This document shows, one piece after another, positions 1 through 9,876 of a stretch of DNA of 41,640 bases (its first letter is position 1; every line of letters begins with the position of its first letter). The stretch is from the NCBI GenBank assembly GCA_017620815.1, contig JAGAUI010000042.1, positions 1 to 41,640 of the forward strand, written 5' to 3'. Under the pieces are notes generated by a model. It ran no database searches. It was not told the origin of the DNA and saw only the letters and a program-made list of their open reading frames with translations. The position numbers and the translations under genes are program-made. Source of the stretch: Flavobacteriales bacterium. Its GTDB lineage: Bacteria; Bacteroidota; Bacteroidia; Flavobacteriales; UBA1820.

Positions 1-44
1 ACCGCCCACCCGCTTTTTTATTGCATATATATTAAGGAGTGTCC

Positions 45-1169
45 TTATGGTAAACGACTACCCATATCAAATGTTTTTACATAGTCAAAGTCTATTTTGG
101 TATTGTGGCCATAAGCTGTGCCACTTTCTGCTTCTATGGATAGATGTACGGGGAAATTGACATCGGCGTCTAGGAGGAATGCTTTGATGGGGTTGCCTTT
201 GCGGTCAAAGACGTGAATGTATGCTTTGTTACCTCCGTTTATCATTATTGCGTTTTCTCTACAAATATATACGCCATATATATATTTGCTGCCTATAAAT
301 ACATCGGAGTATCTTTCAGGTGATGGAGTCATTCTTGTTTTGCCTCCTACCATACGATAGATGCCATCGCCCGCTGAAACCATCTTGCCGGGAGTGGTTG
401 TCACATCTTCGCGAGTGTCTGTAAGGTTTGTATCTCCAAATCCGCCTACATATTCTATCTTACCTTTGGAATTTACACTGTATAAATCTATGCGTGCCAA
501 CTGGTAGTAGGATAGTGCTATCATTCCATTGCCGTGATAAACCATAGGTTTGTTGTGTACATAACGGCTGCCGTCCTCGCGGGCGTTATAACCCAATCTC
601 ATAGAACGAGCAGTATCTATAACGGTTTCTCTATCCTTTGAAGAGCAGGAGTATATTGTGAAACTATCGGCAGTCCTTTTTGTCCATATCTCAATCCCTT
701 TCACAGGAGAGCCTACTATGCTTTTGCCTGCTATTTGGGGGATGTTTTCGCGATGACTTACCTTGCCGTCTTTTATCTGGAATAGTCTGTATGCTGGGTC
801 TTTTATAGTTCTTTTAAGTGTGTAAAATGTCGTAGCATCATATACCCCTATATTTAATGCATCTACAGACAGAAAATCATCGGGGCCTTCACCTTTTTTT
901 CCAAACGAAATATAGTGCTTAAACCCGGGAGAGGTGTAAATACTGAAAATGTCTTCGCTTTGAGAAGAACCTACTATGGTGTATTTGCCTACTTGTTCTA
1001 TGTGTTTAGGTTGTAGAATTTCTTCTACCGCGATGTCTTTGGCTGGAACGCTTTCCATATTTTTAAGGATATCGGGTAGGGGATAAGGAGTATGTTTAAG
1101 CGGTGCTTTCTGTGCAAATGTCGTGCCAAAAGCAATGAATAAAAGAGTAAAAAAGACTAATTTTTTCAT
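45..1169 (-). CDS. Secreted protein, probable TolB-like six-bladed beta-propeller
   Basis: This 374-residue protein starts with a clear signal peptide (charged MKK, hydrophobic core, cleavage near FGTTFAQ, about residues 1-19), so it should be exported. The rest is soluble and beta-rich. A motif FGKKGEGPDDFL at about residues 90-101 resembles the G-x-G-x-G-P-x-x-F loop common in the BF3164/TolB-like propeller proteins of Bacteroidota. That assignment is from memory of the family and is not proved here. The substrate is unknown. It is divergent from the ribosomal operon, and a minus-strand TAnnTTTG box lies just upstream. A 6-bp hairpin (33-38 with 42-47) overlaps its stop codon and may help end transcription, but the window edge cuts off the context. 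Confidence 0.7.
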   Translation of the reverse strand: MKKLVFFTLLFIAFGTTFAQKAPLKHTPYPLPDILKNMESVPAKDIAVEEILQPKHIEQVGKYTIVGSSQSEDIFSIYTSPGFKHYISFGKKGEGPDDFLSVDALNIGVYDATTFYTLKRTIKDPAYRLFQIKDGKVSHRENIPQIAGKSIVGSPVKGIEIWTKRTADSFTIYSCSSKDRETVIDTARSMRLGYNAREDGSRYVHNKPMVYHGNGMIALSYYQLARIDLYSVNSKGKIEYVGGFGDTNLTDTREDVTTTPGKMVSAGDGIYRMVGGKTRMTPSPERYSDVFIGSKYIYGVYICRENAIMINGGNKAYIHVFDRKGNPIKAFLLDADVNFPVHLSIEAESGTAYGHNTKIDFDYVKTFDMGSRLP

Positions 1170-1194
1170 ATTGTTGTGTGGTTTATGTTTATGT

Positions 1195-1202
1195 CAAATG
1201 TA
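1195..1202 (-). promoter_or_regulatory. Possible -7 box for the propeller gene
   Basis: On the minus strand this reads TACATTTG, which fits the Bacteroidota -7 form TAnnTTTG, 26 bases before the start codon. I find no good TTTG at the -33 distance, so this is a weak call. Confidence 0.4.
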
Positions 1203-1277
1203 GTAATTTTTTTTCTGCTCCTAATGACGAATGTTAAAAGTTTTCTATGTAACGCTGTGAAATAGAGTGAAAAAAGA

Positions 1278-1308
1278 TTTGTTTTTCAAAATAAAAATAT
1301 TACCTTTG
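1278..1308 (+). promoter_or_regulatory. Promoter of the str-S10-spc-alpha ribosomal run
   Basis: TTTG at 1278-1281 and TACCTTTG at 1301-1308 are 19 bases apart, an excellent match to the Bacteroidota sigma-ABfr consensus. Transcription should start near 1315, about 245 bases before rpsL. No equally good promoter was seen inside the ribosomal run, so this one may serve much or all of it. Confidence 0.8.
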
Positions 1309-1314
1309 CAACCC

Positions 1315-1559
1315 GTAATATAGAGTGCGTATAGTGTCTCGCTGGCATTTTTGCAAGTTGTTGATGGAGAGTGATTTATGGGGTGAGATGGTGAGGGGTG
1401 AGGAGATGTATGAGTGCAAAAATGTGAGTAAAAATGGGTGGAAGAAAATGGAAGAGGAGTGTTAAAATGGGGCGGGGAAGAAAAAAAACTCTATAAAAAA
1501 GGAAAAATTTTAAGAAAAAAGTTGAACCATAACATAAACAAAATTTTTAAGTAGCAACA
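1315..1559 (+). promoter_or_regulatory. Long purine-rich leader of rpsL with an inverted repeat
   Basis: This gene-free stretch (1170-1559 is 390 bases in all) holds the promoter and a leader rich in G and A. CATTTTTGCA at 1346-1355 is perfectly complementary to TGCAAAAATG at 1415-1424, giving a possible 10-bp stem that closes a loop of 59 bases. No convincing small gene was found in it. A ribosomal-protein-binding leader is possible but is inference. Confidence 0.45.
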
Positions 1560-1967
1560 ATGCCAACTATTCAACAATTAGTAAGAAAAGGAAGAGCCAC
1601 ACTCGCCAAGAAGAGTAAATCGGCTGCTTTGGATTCTTGTCCTCAAAGACGCGGCGTATGTACCCGTGTTTACACTACAACACCTAAAAAGCCAAACTCA
1701 GCGATGCGTAAAGTAGCGCGTGTACGTTTGACAAATGGTAACGAAGTGAACGCATACATAGGCGGTGAAGGACACAACCTCCAAGAGCACTCGATAGTAT
1801 TGGTACGTGGCGGAAGGGTTAAGGATTTACCAGGTGTACGTTACCATATCGTACGCGGTGCCCTAGACACAGCAGGTGTAAACGGTCGTAGACAGCGTCG
1901 TTCAAAATACGGTGCAAAACGTCCAAAACCAGGACAGGCTCCTGCAGACACTAAAAAGAAAAAGTAA
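1560..1967 (+). CDS. rpsL: 30S ribosomal protein S12
   Basis: S12 sits at the decoding centre of the small subunit and controls translational accuracy. The 135-residue protein carries the family signatures [12 protein letters not shown] (residues 40-51) and [13 protein letters not shown] (84-96). The lysines at 43-44 and 88, where streptomycin-resistance changes arise in other bacteria, are wild type, so no resistance at this protein is predicted. Asp89 is the residue usually methylthiolated. It has a basic C-terminal tail rich in Lys. It is the first gene of the run, and 37 bases separate it from rpsG. The start has no Shine-Dalgarno but an A-rich upstream, as is usual in this phylum. Confidence 0.97.
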   Translation: MPTIQQLVRKGRATLAKKSKSAALDSCPQRRGVCTRVYTTTPKKPNSAMRKVARVRLTNGNEVNAYIGGEGHNLQEHSIVLVRGGRVKDLPGVRYHIVRGALDTAGVNGRRQRRSKYGAKRPKPGQAPADTKKKK

Positions 1968-2004
1968 TCCTTAATCATTCACACATTAAAACAAAGTTAA
2001 ACAA

Positions 2005-2481
2005 ATGAGAAAAGCAAGAGCTAAAAAAAGAGTTCTTCTTCCCGATCCTAAGTTCAACGATACGCTGGTAACACGTTTCGTTAACAACCTAATGTGGGAT
2101 GGTAAGAAAAGCACTGCTTTGGAGGTATTTTACGATGCACTAGATATCGTAGCCGACAAAACAAAAGATGCAGAAAAATCAGCATTGGAAATATGGAAAG
2201 ACGCCCTATCCAATGTAATGCCTCATGTGGAAGTACGCTCACGCCGTGTAGGTGGTGCTACATTTCAGATACCTATGCAGATACGTCCAGACCGTAAGGT
2301 TTCTATGGCTATCAAATGGTTGATAAAATATGCTCGCCTACGCAACGAGAAATCTATGGCACAGAAACTAGCTGCCGAAATCATCGCTGCTTCAAAAGAA
2401 GAAGGTGCTGCTGTTAAGAAACGTATGGATACCCACAAGATGGCTGAAGCCAACAAGGCATTCTCGCATTTCAGATTCTAA
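2005..2481 (+). CDS. rpsG: 30S ribosomal protein S7
   Basis: S7 starts assembly of the 3' domain of 16S rRNA and lines the E site. At 158 residues it has the usual length. It shows the conserved stretch [16 protein letters not shown] (residues 75-90) and the C-terminal region [15 protein letters not shown], which contacts the E-site tRNA in homologues. It lies 21 bases upstream of fusA, the normal str order. In E. coli S7 is the str-operon autorepressor; nothing visible here shows whether that holds in this organism. Confidence 0.97.
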   Translation: MRKARAKKRVLLPDPKFNDTLVTRFVNNLMWDGKKSTALEVFYDALDIVADKTKDAEKSALEIWKDALSNVMPHVEVRSRRVGGATFQIPMQIRPDRKVSMAIKWLIKYARLRNEKSMAQKLAAEIIAASKEEGAAVKKRMDTHKMAEANKAFSHFRF

Positions 2482-2502
2482 ACCTCAAAGCAATAAAGTA
2501 AA

Positions 2503-4623
2503 ATGGCAAAAAGAGATTTACATTATACGAGAAACATCGGTATCATGGCCCACATCGATGCCGGTAAAACTACTACTACCGAGCGTATCCTTTACTACAC
2601 TGGTGTGAACCACAAACTAGGTGAAACTCACGACGGTGCAGCTACTATGGACTGGATGGCTCAGGAGCAGGAACGTGGTATCACTATCACATCTGCTGCT
2701 ACGACAGTGTTCTGGAACTATCCTACAGTACAGGGTAAACCAACTCCAGAGTCTAAAAAGTACAAAATCAACATAATAGATACTCCCGGACACGTTGACT
2801 TTACAGTAGAGGTTGAACGTTCATTGCGTATATTGGACGGAGCTGTAGCTCTTTTCTGTGCAGTGGGTGGTGTAGAACCTCAATCTGAAACAGTATGGCG
2901 TCAGGCTACCAAATATAACGTACCTCGTATAGGTTTCGTTAATAAAATGGACCGTAGCGGTGCCGACTTTTTCAACGTAGTACGTCAGGTTAAAGAACGT
3001 CTAGGAGCAAACCCTGTGCCACTTCAGGTGCCAATAGGTTCAGAAGTTGACTTCAAGGGTGTTGTTGACCTTCTAGATATGCAGGGTATCATCTGGAACG
3101 AAGCCGACAAAGGTATGACTTATCAAGTGGTGCCTATCCCAGAAGACCTTAAAGAAGAATGTGAAAAATGGCGCGCTCACCTTATAGAGTCTATCGCTGA
3201 AACATCAGAAGAACTGATGGAGAAATTCTTCACAGATCCAGAATCTATCACTCGTGCAGAACTTATAGAGGGATTGCGTAAGGCAACTATCTCTATGGAT
3301 ATCACTCCTATGTTGTGCGGTTCTTCATTTAAGAACAAAGGTGTGCAGACTATGCTTGACGCAGTTATGGCATTCCTTCCATCTCCTGCCGATGTAGAAG
3401 CTATCAAGGGTGTGAACCCTAAAACAGACGAAGAAGTAGAACGTCGTCCATCGGTAGATGACCCAATGGCCGCTCTAGCGTTCAAGATTGCAACAGACCC
3501 ATTTGTAGGACGTCTGTGCTACTTCCGTATGTACTCTGGTAAACTAGAAGCTGGTTCATACATCTACAACCCTCGTACAGATAAAAAAGAACGTATCTCT
3601 CGTATATTCCAGATGCACTCAAAAGAGCAGAAACCTATCGAGGTTATAGAAGCTGGTGATATAGGAGCAGGTGTAGGTTTCAAGGATATACGTACAGGTG
3701 ATACACTATGTGATGAAAAAGAACCAGTAGTTCTAGAATCAATGTCGTTCCCAGACCCTGTGATAGGTATTTCTATTGAACCAAAGACTCAGGCCGACCT
3801 AGATAAACTAGGTGTAGGTCTAGCCAAATTGGCAGAAGAAGACCCTACATTCCGTGTATCTACCGACGAAGTATCTGGTCAGACTATCATCTCTGGTATG
3901 GGTGAGCTTCACCTAGAAATCATCGTTGACCGTTTGAAACGTGAATTCAGCGTTGAAGTAAACGAAGGTCAGCCACAGGTTGCATATAAGGAAGCTCTTA
4001 CAGGTACTGTAGAACACCGTGAGGTTTATAAGAAACAGACAGGTGGTCGTGGTAAATTTGCCGATGTTATCTTCCGTATGGAGCCAAATAGCGAAGGCAA
4101 GACAGGTCTAGAATTCTCTTCTGAAATCAAGGGTGGTAACATTCCTAAAGAATTTATCCCATCTATCGAGAAAGGTTTCAAGGAAGCAATAGGTGCAGGT
4201 CCTCTAGCAGGTTACGAACTTCAAGGTATGAAGATTACTGTCCTAGATGGTTCATTCCACCCTGTGGACTCAGACCAGTTGTCATTTGAACTTGCAGCCA
4301 AATTGGGTTATAAGGAAGCTGCTTCTAAAGCATCTCCAGTTCTTCTAGAGCCTATCATGAAACTTGAAGTAACTACTCCAGAAGAAAGTATGGGTGATGT
4401 AATAGGTGACCTTAACCGTCGTCGTGGCCTTATCAAGGGTACAGACAGCCGTGCAGGTGCTACAGTAGTAAAAGCAGACGTTCCACTAGCAGAAATGTTT
4501 GGATACGTTACATCACTACGTACACTTACTTCTGGTCGTGCAACTTCATCTATGGAGTTCTCACACTATTCAGAAGTGCCTCGTAACATAGCCGAAGAGG
4601 TTATAGCCAAATCAAAAAAATAA
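2503..4623 (+). CDS. fusA: Translation elongation factor G
   Basis: EF-G is the GTPase that drives tRNA-mRNA translocation and, with RRF, ribosome recycling. The 706-residue protein has the P-loop AHIDAGKTT (residues 16-24), switch II DTPGH (93-97) and NKMD (147-150). Domains II to V follow, including the domain IV stretch [14 protein letters not shown] short insertion near residues 72-86, just before switch II, looks absent from the E. coli form. It sits between rpsG and rpsJ; tuf, which follows fusA in Proteobacteria, is absent from this position, as is usual in Bacteroidota. Use of CTA (Leu) and ATA (Ile) codons is high for such a strongly expressed gene. Confidence 0.98.
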   Translation: MAKRDLHYTRNIGIMAHIDAGKTTTTERILYYTGVNHKLGETHDGAATMDWMAQEQERGITITSAATTVFWNYPTVQGKPTPESKKYKINIIDTPGHVDFTVEVERSLRILDGAVALFCAVGGVEPQSETVWRQATKYNVPRIGFVNKMDRSGADFFNVVRQVKERLGANPVPLQVPIGSEVDFKGVVDLLDMQGIIWNEADKGMTYQVVPIPEDLKEECEKWRAHLIESIAETSEELMEKFFTDPESITRAELIEGLRKATISMDITPMLCGSSFKNKGVQTMLDAVMAFLPSPADVEAIKGVNPKTDEEVERRPSVDDPMAALAFKIATDPFVGRLCYFRMYSGKLEAGSYIYNPRTDKKERISRIFQMHSKEQKPIEVIEAGDIGAGVGFKDIRTGDTLCDEKEPVVLESMSFPDPVIGISIEPKTQADLDKLGVGLAKLAEEDPTFRVSTDEVSGQTIISGMGELHLEIIVDRLKREFSVEVNEGQPQVAYKEALTGTVEHREVYKKQTGGRGKFADVIFRMEPNSEGKTGLEFSSEIKGGNIPKEFIPSIEKGFKEAIGAGPLAGYELQGMKITVLDGSFHPVDSDQLSFELAAKLGYKEAASKASPVLLEPIMKLEVTTPEESMGDVIGDLNRRRGLIKGTDSRAGATVVKADVPLAEMFGYVTSLRTLTSGRATSSMEFSHYSEVPRNIAEEVIAKSKK

Positions 4624-4653
4624 TAGAACAGATTTAAGACCAATATAAATACA

Positions 4654-4959
4654 ATGAGTCAAAAAATTCGCATCAAACTTAAGTCTTATGACCATAACTT
4701 GGTAGATAAATCTGCCGAGAAGATAGTCAAGACAGTAAAATCTACTGGTGCTGTAGTAAATGGTCCTATACCACTACCTACACAGAAAAAGATTTTTACA
4801 GTATTGCGTTCACCACACGTTAATAAAAAATCACGTGAGCAGTTCCAGGTATGTTCATACAAACGTCTTCTGGATATATACAGCTCATCTTCAAAAACCA
4901 TAGATGCTCTTATGAAACTAGAGCTTCCTAGCGGTGTAGAAGTAGAAATTAAAGTGTAA
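4654..4959 (+). CDS. rpsJ: 30S ribosomal protein S10 (NusE)
   Basis: S10 is part of the small-subunit head and, as NusE, links RNA polymerase to the ribosome and to antitermination. The 101-residue protein has the typical [10 protein letters not shown] start and the [25 protein letters not shown] core (in two parts: [14 protein letters not shown], then [11 protein letters not shown]). It follows fusA by 30 bases, so the str and S10 clusters are joined. It is followed by a 110-base gap with a strong hairpin, so it may be expressed at a different level from rplC onwards. Confidence 0.97.
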   Translation: MSQKIRIKLKSYDHNLVDKSAEKIVKTVKSTGAVVNGPIPLPTQKKIFTVLRSPHVNKKSREQFQVCSYKRLLDIYSSSSKTIDALMKLELPSGVEVEIKV

Positions 4960-4995
4960 TTCATTAAGAAATCTCACAAAACAATAGATGGATAA

Positions 4996-5023
4996 CTTCC
5001 CCTACTTAGGTAGGTAGGGGAAG
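4996..5023 (+). promoter_or_regulatory. Hairpin in the rpsJ-rplC gap
   Basis: CTTCCCCTAC (4996-5005) pairs perfectly with GTAGGGGAAG (5014-5023) across an 8-base loop. There is no U-run after it, so it is not a classic terminator. It stands in one of the only two gaps over 100 bases in the ribosomal run. It could be a protein-binding leader for rplC/rplD, an RNA-processing site or a weak attenuator; the sequence does not decide. Confidence 0.55.
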
Positions 5024-5069
5024 CGATGTCCTTAAAATTAATAATTTGTCCAATAATTAAAACCACAAA

Positions 5070-5687
5070 ATGTCTGGATTAATTGGTAAAAAAATTGGTA
5101 TGACCAGCATTTTTGATGAAAGCGGGAAAAACATTCCTTGCACAGTAATCGAATGCGGTCCATGTGTAGTAACACAGGTCAGAACCACACAAGTTGACGG
5201 TTATGAAGCCCTTCAGCTTGGTTTCGATGACAAAAAAGAGAAAAACGTAACCAAGGCACTCAGTGGACACTTCAAGAAAGCAGGGACAACACCTAAAGCC
5301 AAAGTGGTAGAATTCAAAAACTACGAAGGCGAATACAAACTAGGTGATGTCATTGCGGCAGACCTATTTGCCGAAGGAGAGTTCGTTGACGTATCAGGTA
5401 CCTCAAAAGGTAAAGGATTCCAAGGTGTCGTTAAACGTCATGGATTTGGTGGTGTAGGACAGGCAACTCACGGTCAGCATAACCGTGCACGTAAACCCGG
5501 TTCTATAGGTGCCTGCTCTTATCCTGCAAAAGTATTCAAAGGAATGCGAATGGCAGGACGTATGGGCGGAGAAACCGTTAAAGTAAAGAACCTTCGCGTA
5601 TTGAAAGTAGAAGCAGATAAAAACCTGCTGGTAGTAAAAGGATGCGTTCCGGGCGCAAAGAACTCATATTTAATTATTGAAAAGTAA
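5070..5687 (+). CDS. rplC: 50S ribosomal protein L3
   Basis: L3 nucleates early assembly of the 50S subunit and reaches into the peptidyl transferase centre. The 205-residue protein starts [15 protein letters not shown] and has the loop region [20 protein letters not shown]; the glutamine in HGQHN corresponds to the residue methylated by PrmB in E. coli. Its stop codon overlaps the rplD start by one base (TAATG), which suggests translational coupling of L3 and L4. Confidence 0.97.
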   Translation: MSGLIGKKIGMTSIFDESGKNIPCTVIECGPCVVTQVRTTQVDGYEALQLGFDDKKEKNVTKALSGHFKKAGTTPKAKVVEFKNYEGEYKLGDVIAADLFAEGEFVDVSGTSKGKGFQGVVKRHGFGGVGQATHGQHNRARKPGSIGACSYPAKVFKGMRMAGRMGGETVKVKNLRVLKVEADKNLLVVKGCVPGAKNSYLIIEK

Positions 5688-6316
5688 TGGAAATAGCAGT
5701 ATTAGACATAAAAGGACAATCTACCGGACGCACAGTCGTTCTCGAAGATTCGATATTTGGTATCGAGCCAAACGAGCACGCAGTATGGTTGGACGTTAAA
5801 CAGTATCTGGCTAACCAACGTCAGGGTACTCACGCTTCAAAACACAGAGGCTTAGTATCTGGTAGTACGCGTAAACTTAAAAGACAGAAAGGAACAGGTG
5901 GTGCCCGTTGTGGTAGCATCAAGAGCCCAGTATTCCGCGGTGGTGGACGTGTTTTCGGTCCAGAACCACGTGATTACTCTTTCAAACTCAACAAAAAGCT
6001 GAAAAGACTGGCTCGTCGCTCTGTTCTTTCACAGAAAGTTTCTGAACAGAATCTTCTTGTCGTTGAGGATATTACACTAAATGCGCCAAAAACAAAAGAA
6101 TTTGTTAACATAATTGACGCATTAGGAATAAATTCTAAAAAATCATTATTTGTTACGGCAACCGGAGATAAAAACGTATATTTGTCATCACGAAATTTAC
6201 AGTCCGCTTCGGTTGTGCCTTGCACAGAATTAAACACTTACGCTATCATCAATGCTAAAGTTTTGGTGATATGTGAGAGTGCTTTGGAGCAAATACAGAA
6301 CAACTTAAGCAAATAA
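5687..6316 (+). CDS. rplD: 50S ribosomal protein L4
   Basis: L4 binds 23S rRNA and extends a loop into the exit tunnel. The 209-residue protein has the tunnel-loop motif KGTGGARCGSIKSPVFRGGG (residues 68-87), the area where macrolide-resistance changes occur in other species, and no obvious change is seen. In E. coli L4 represses its own S10 operon; whether it does so here is unknown. It overlaps rplC by one base, and rplW starts 6 bases after it. Confidence 0.96.
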   Translation: MEIAVLDIKGQSTGRTVVLEDSIFGIEPNEHAVWLDVKQYLANQRQGTHASKHRGLVSGSTRKLKRQKGTGGARCGSIKSPVFRGGGRVFGPEPRDYSFKLNKKLKRLARRSVLSQKVSEQNLLVVEDITLNAPKTKEFVNIIDALGINSKKSLFVTATGDKNVYLSSRNLQSASVVPCTELNTYAIINAKVLVICESALEQIQNNLSK

Positions 6317-6322
6317 CGCAAG

Positions 6323-6613
6323 ATGGATATATTAGTAAGACCACTTATCACTGAAAAGATGACCGCTATCACAGATAAGAGCGGCCGTTATGGTTTTATC
6401 GTAACACCACAGGCTACAAAAGAACAGATTAAAGCTGCTGTTGAGAAAGCCTATAACGTTACTGTAAAAGAAGTAAATACCATTCGTTATGCTGGTAAAG
6501 CTCGCACACGCTATACAAAAGCAGGGCTTATAGCTGGCCGTACAAATGCGTTTAAGAAGGCTATCGTTAAAATAGCCGATGGACAGGTAATCGATTTTTA
6601 CAACAATATCTAA
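6323..6613 (+). CDS. rplW: 50S ribosomal protein L23
   Basis: L23 lies at the exit of the peptide tunnel, where trigger factor and the signal recognition particle dock. The 96-residue protein starts DILVRPLITEKMT, the family signature, and keeps the usual small alpha/beta fold length. Its neighbours rplD and rplB are 6 and 9 bases away, which indicates tight cotranscription. Confidence 0.96.
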   Translation: MDILVRPLITEKMTAITDKSGRYGFIVTPQATKEQIKAAVEKAYNVTVKEVNTIRYAGKARTRYTKAGLIAGRTNAFKKAIVKIADGQVIDFYNNI

Positions 6614-6622
6614 TAAGAAGAT

Positions 6623-7450
6623 ATGTCAGTTAGAAAATTTAAACCAACTACTCCCGGTCAGCGTCACAAAATCATAAATGGTTTTGACGCTATTACGGTT
6701 AAAAACCAGCCCGAGAGAAGTCTTTTGGACACAGTAAAGAAAACAGGTGGCCGCAACAACACTGGTAAAATGACTATGCGTCAGATAGGTGGCGGACACA
6801 AACAGCGTTATCGTATCATCGACTTCAAACGTAACAAATTTGGAGTTCCTGCTACGGTAAAAACTATAGAATACGATCCTAACCGTACAGCATTTATCGC
6901 ACTCCTCTCATATGCTGACGGAGAAAAGAGATATATGATTGCCCCTGCTGGTCTTCAAGTAGGCCAAACAGTAGTTTCTGGTCAAGGAGTTGCTCCAGAG
7001 GTGGGTAATACTCTTTTCTTGAGCGAGATACCACTAGGTACTATCATTTGCTGCATAGAGCTACGCCCAGGACAGGGTGCCGTTATGGCTCGTTCAGCTG
7101 GTACATATGCACAGTTGGTAGCTCGTGAAGGAAAGTATGCCACTATCAAACTTCCTTCGGGAGAAACTCGTATGATACTTACTACATGCATGGCTACTGT
7201 AGGTACAGTATCAAATTCAGACCACCAGCTAGAATCATCTGGTAAAGCCGGACGTTCACGTTGGTTGGGTCGTCGTCCTCGCGTACGTGCTGTCGTGATG
7301 AACCCTGTCGATCACCCAATGGGTGGTGGTGAAGGTCGTGCATCTGGTGGACACCCACGTACACGTAAAGGTACGCCTGCTAAGGGTTACAAGACTCGTT
7401 CTCTTACCAAGGCAAGTAATAAATACATTGTTGAACGAAGAAAGAAATAG
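6623..7450 (+). CDS. rplB: 50S ribosomal protein L2
   Basis: L2 is needed for subunit association and peptidyl transferase activity. The 275-residue protein has the RNA-binding core [20 protein letters not shown] (residues 42-61) and the C-terminal motif [14 protein letters not shown], which includes the conserved histidine near the catalytic centre. Length and order (rplW-rplB-rpsS) are those of a standard S10 operon. Confidence 0.98.
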   Translation: MSVRKFKPTTPGQRHKIINGFDAITVKNQPERSLLDTVKKTGGRNNTGKMTMRQIGGGHKQRYRIIDFKRNKFGVPATVKTIEYDPNRTAFIALLSYADGEKRYMIAPAGLQVGQTVVSGQGVAPEVGNTLFLSEIPLGTIICCIELRPGQGAVMARSAGTYAQLVAREGKYATIKLPSGETRMILTTCMATVGTVSNSDHQLESSGKAGRSRWLGRRPRVRAVVMNPVDHPMGGGEGRASGGHPRTRKGTPAKGYKTRSLTKASNKYIVERRKK

Positions 7451-7458
7451 GATAGAAT

Positions 7459-7737
7459 ATGGCACGTTCATTAAAAAAAGGACCGTTCATCCACTACAAA
7501 TTGGAGAAGAAAGTATTGGCCAATGTGGAGGCAAACAAGAAAACTGTCATCAAAACTTGGTCACGCGCTTCTATGATATCTCCAGACTTTGTGGGTCAGA
7601 CTATCGCGGTACACAACGGAAAATCTTTTATCCCAGTGTACGTAACTGAAAATATGGTAGGCCACAAACTAGGTGAGTTTGCGATGACTCGTAACTTCCG
7701 TGGTCACGCCGGTGCAAAGGATAAAGGAAAACGTTAA
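7459..7737 (+). CDS. rpsS: 30S ribosomal protein S19
   Basis: S19 is part of the small-subunit head and contacts the B1a intersubunit bridge. The 92-residue protein has the start [10 protein letters not shown] and the motif [24 protein letters not shown]. It is of normal length and starts 8 bases after rplB. Confidence 0.97.
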   Translation: MARSLKKGPFIHYKLEKKVLANVEANKKTVIKTWSRASMISPDFVGQTIAVHNGKSFIPVYVTENMVGHKLGEFAMTRNFRGHAGAKDKGKR

Positions 7738-7758
7738 TTTCAAGTAGGTTAAAACAAA

Positions 7759-8175
7759 ATGGGAATTCGAAAGAAACAGAGAGCTGAAGCTCTAAAAGAG
7801 GCCAAAAAGCAAGTTGCCTACGCAAAACTGAACAATTGCCCTTCATCTCCTCGCAAGATGAGACTTTTGGCAAATTTGGTACGCGGTGCAGAGGTAAACA
7901 AAGCACTTTACATACTTAAATTTAACACAAAACACGCTTCTGCGCCACTAGAAAAACTATTGCTTTCTGCAATAGCCAACTGGCAGGCTAAAAACGAAGG
8001 CGTAAGCCTAGAAGAAGCCAAACTATTTATCAAAGAGATAAAAGTAGATGGTGGTTCTATGCTTAAAAGACTTCGTCCTGCTCCACAGGGACGCGGACAT
8101 CGTATTCGCAAGCGTTCAAATCACGTAACTATCGTTTTGGACAGTACTATTAATCAACCAGTAGAAACTAAATAA
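7759..8175 (+). CDS. rplV: 50S ribosomal protein L22
   Basis: L22 binds all domains of 23S rRNA and lines the exit tunnel with its beta-hairpin. The 138-residue protein has the motif [17 protein letters not shown] and the hairpin end [21 protein letters not shown]. It carries a basic N-terminal stretch (about the first 20 residues) that makes it somewhat longer than the E. coli protein. It lies 4 bases upstream of rpsC. Confidence 0.96.
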   Translation: MGIRKKQRAEALKEAKKQVAYAKLNNCPSSPRKMRLLANLVRGAEVNKALYILKFNTKHASAPLEKLLLSAIANWQAKNEGVSLEEAKLFIKEIKVDGGSMLKRLRPAPQGRGHRIRKRSNHVTIVLDSTINQPVETK

Positions 8176-8179
8176 GAAA

Positions 8180-8935
8180 ATGGGACAGAAAACAAATCCA
8201 ATAGGCAACCGTCTAGGTATCATCAGAGGTTGGGAATCTAACTGGTATGGTGGCGACAACTACGGCGATAAAATAGCTGAAGACAGCAAGATACGTAAAT
8301 ATCTTAACGCTCGTCTTGCTAAAGCTAGCGTAGCTCGTATCATCATAGAACGTACTCTTAAACTAGTTACAGTTACAGTTATGACTGCACGCCCAGGTAT
8401 CATCATAGGTAAAGGCGGTGCAGAAGTTGATAAGATTAAAGAAGAGCTTAAAAAACTGACAGGTAAAGAAGTTCAGATAAACATATTTGAAATTAAAAAA
8501 CCTGAACTAGATGCCAATCTAGTTGCTAATAACATAGCTCGTCAGATAGAAAGCCGTATATCTTATCGTCGTGCCATAAAAATGGCTATGGCTTCAACTA
8601 TGCGTATGAATGCAGAAGGTATAAAGGTTATGGTATCTGGCCGTCTTAACGGTGCAGAAATCGCTCGTAGCGAGACCGTCAAAGAGGGACGTATCCCACT
8701 TTCTACTTTCCGTGCAGATATAGACTATGCTCTAGCAGAGGCACACACTACATATGGACGTATAGGTCTTAAGGTGTGGATTATGCGTGGTGAAGTATAT
8801 GGTAAACGCGACCTTTCTCCTAACTTCTCTACACAGGGTTCTGCTTCTGAAAGAGGTGAACGCCGTCGTGGCGAAGGACGTGGTGAAAGAAAGGACCGTC
8901 GTTCATCAGACCGTAATAGAAAAGCAAAGAAATAA
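8180..8935 (+). CDS. rpsC: 30S ribosomal protein S3
   Basis: S3 lines the mRNA entry channel and has helicase-related function. The 251-residue protein starts [20 protein letters not shown], has the KH-domain signature PGIIIGKGG (about residues 73-81), and the C-terminal core SEIARSE-like region (here [17 protein letters not shown]). A tail of about 30 residues rich in Arg, Gly and Glu extends beyond the core and should be disordered; similar tails occur in other Bacteroidota. Confidence 0.97.
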   Translation: MGQKTNPIGNRLGIIRGWESNWYGGDNYGDKIAEDSKIRKYLNARLAKASVARIIIERTLKLVTVTVMTARPGIIIGKGGAEVDKIKEELKKLTGKEVQINIFEIKKPELDANLVANNIARQIESRISYRRAIKMAMASTMRMNAEGIKVMVSGRLNGAEIARSETVKEGRIPLSTFRADIDYALAEAHTTYGRIGLKVWIMRGEVYGKRDLSPNFSTQGSASERGERRRGEGRGERKDRRSSDRNRKAKK

Positions 8936-8959
8936 TAATCAGGGCAAAATATATTAAAG

Positions 8960-9382
8960 ATGTTACAGCCTAAAAGAACTAAGTTCCGTAAAGTCCAGAA
9001 AGGAAGAATGCACGGTGTGGCTCACAGAGGACACACATTGTCATTTGGTACTTTCGGCTTGAAGTCACTTGATGAAAAATGGATTACTGCTCGCCAGATA
9101 GAGGCAGCACGTATCGCCGCAACACATTATATGAAACGTGAAGGACAACTTTGGATCCGCATATTCCCCGACAAACCTGTAACCCAGAAACCTGCCGAAG
9201 TACGTCAAGGTAAAGGTAAGGGTAACGTGGAATACTGGGCAGCAGTAGTTCTTCCAGGACGTATAATGTTTGAAGTAGCAGGGGTACCACTTGATATAGC
9301 TAAAGAAGCTCTACGTCTAGCAGCTCAGAAGCTTCCTATCAAGACTAAATTTGTAGTAGCCCGTGATTTTGTTGAAGCTTAA
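8960..9382 (+). CDS. rplP: 50S ribosomal protein L16
   Basis: L16 helps position tRNA in the A and P sites of the large subunit. The 140-residue protein starts [19 protein letters not shown] and has the signatures [20 protein letters not shown] and [21 protein letters not shown] (given here in part). The Arg near residue 81, hydroxylated by a 2-oxoglutarate oxygenase in some bacteria, falls in this region. The length is standard. Confidence 0.97.
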   Translation: MLQPKRTKFRKVQKGRMHGVAHRGHTLSFGTFGLKSLDEKWITARQIEAARIAATHYMKREGQLWIRIFPDKPVTQKPAEVRQGKGKGNVEYWAAVVLPGRIMFEVAGVPLDIAKEALRLAAQKLPIKTKFVVARDFVEA

Positions 9383-9394
9383 TAACATTACCAA

Positions 9395-9586
9395 ATGAAA
9401 CAATCAGTAATAAAAGAGCTATCAATAGCTGAATTGCAGGAAAAGCTCTCAGAGGAAAAAGCAAAACTCACAGAGATGCGTCTTAATCATGCGGTTACTC
9501 CACTAGAAAATCCTATGGAGATACGTAAAACGCGTAAAACAATAGCTCGTCTTGCAACTGAGCTCACAAAAAGAAACCTTCAATAG
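9395..9586 (+). CDS. rpmC: 50S ribosomal protein L29
   Basis: L29 is a small helical protein near the tunnel exit. The 63 residues include the family pattern LRLNHAVTPLENPMEIRKTRKTIA-like segment (visible as MRLNHAVTPLENP and IRKTRKTIARL). It lies 12 bases after rplP and 15 before rpsQ. Confidence 0.95.
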   Translation: MKQSVIKELSIAELQEKLSEEKAKLTEMRLNHAVTPLENPMEIRKTRKTIARLATELTKRNLQ

Positions 9587-9601
9587 TAGAATCAGCTGAA
9601 G

Positions 9602-9859
9602 ATGGAAACAAGAAATCTAAGAAAAGAGCGTATAGGCGTTGTTACTTCCAATAAAATGGACAAATCCATAGTAGTTTCTGAAGTAAAACGTGTGAAACAC
9701 CCTATGTATGGTAAGTTCCTCATCAAAACGAAGAAATACTATGCACACGATGAAAATAACGAATGTAACGTGGGTGATACTGTCCGCATAATGGAAGTTC
9801 GTCCGCTGTCTAAAAACAAACGTTGGAGATTAGTCGAAATCGTAGAAAGAGCAAAATAA
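9602..9859 (+). CDS. rpsQ: 30S ribosomal protein S17
   Basis: S17 is an OB-fold primary binder of 16S rRNA. The 85-residue protein has the motifs [33 protein letters not shown] and [20 protein letters not shown], which are diagnostic. It sits between rpmC and rplN in normal order. Confidence 0.97.
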   Translation: METRNLRKERIGVVTSNKMDKSIVVSEVKRVKHPMYGKFLIKTKKYYAHDENNECNVGDTVRIMEVRPLSKNKRWRLVEIVERAK

Positions 9860-9876
9860 TTATTATCTAAAATTTT

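Noticed and set aside
1-44. Possible terminator of the propeller gene at the window start
   Set aside because: Only a 6-bp hairpin overlapping the stop codon is visible, and a GC-rich segment is cut by the edge, so it cannot be judged.
5041-5069. TAATTTG before rplC as an internal promoter
   Set aside because: The box is one base short of TAnnTTTG and no TTTG is at the -33 distance.
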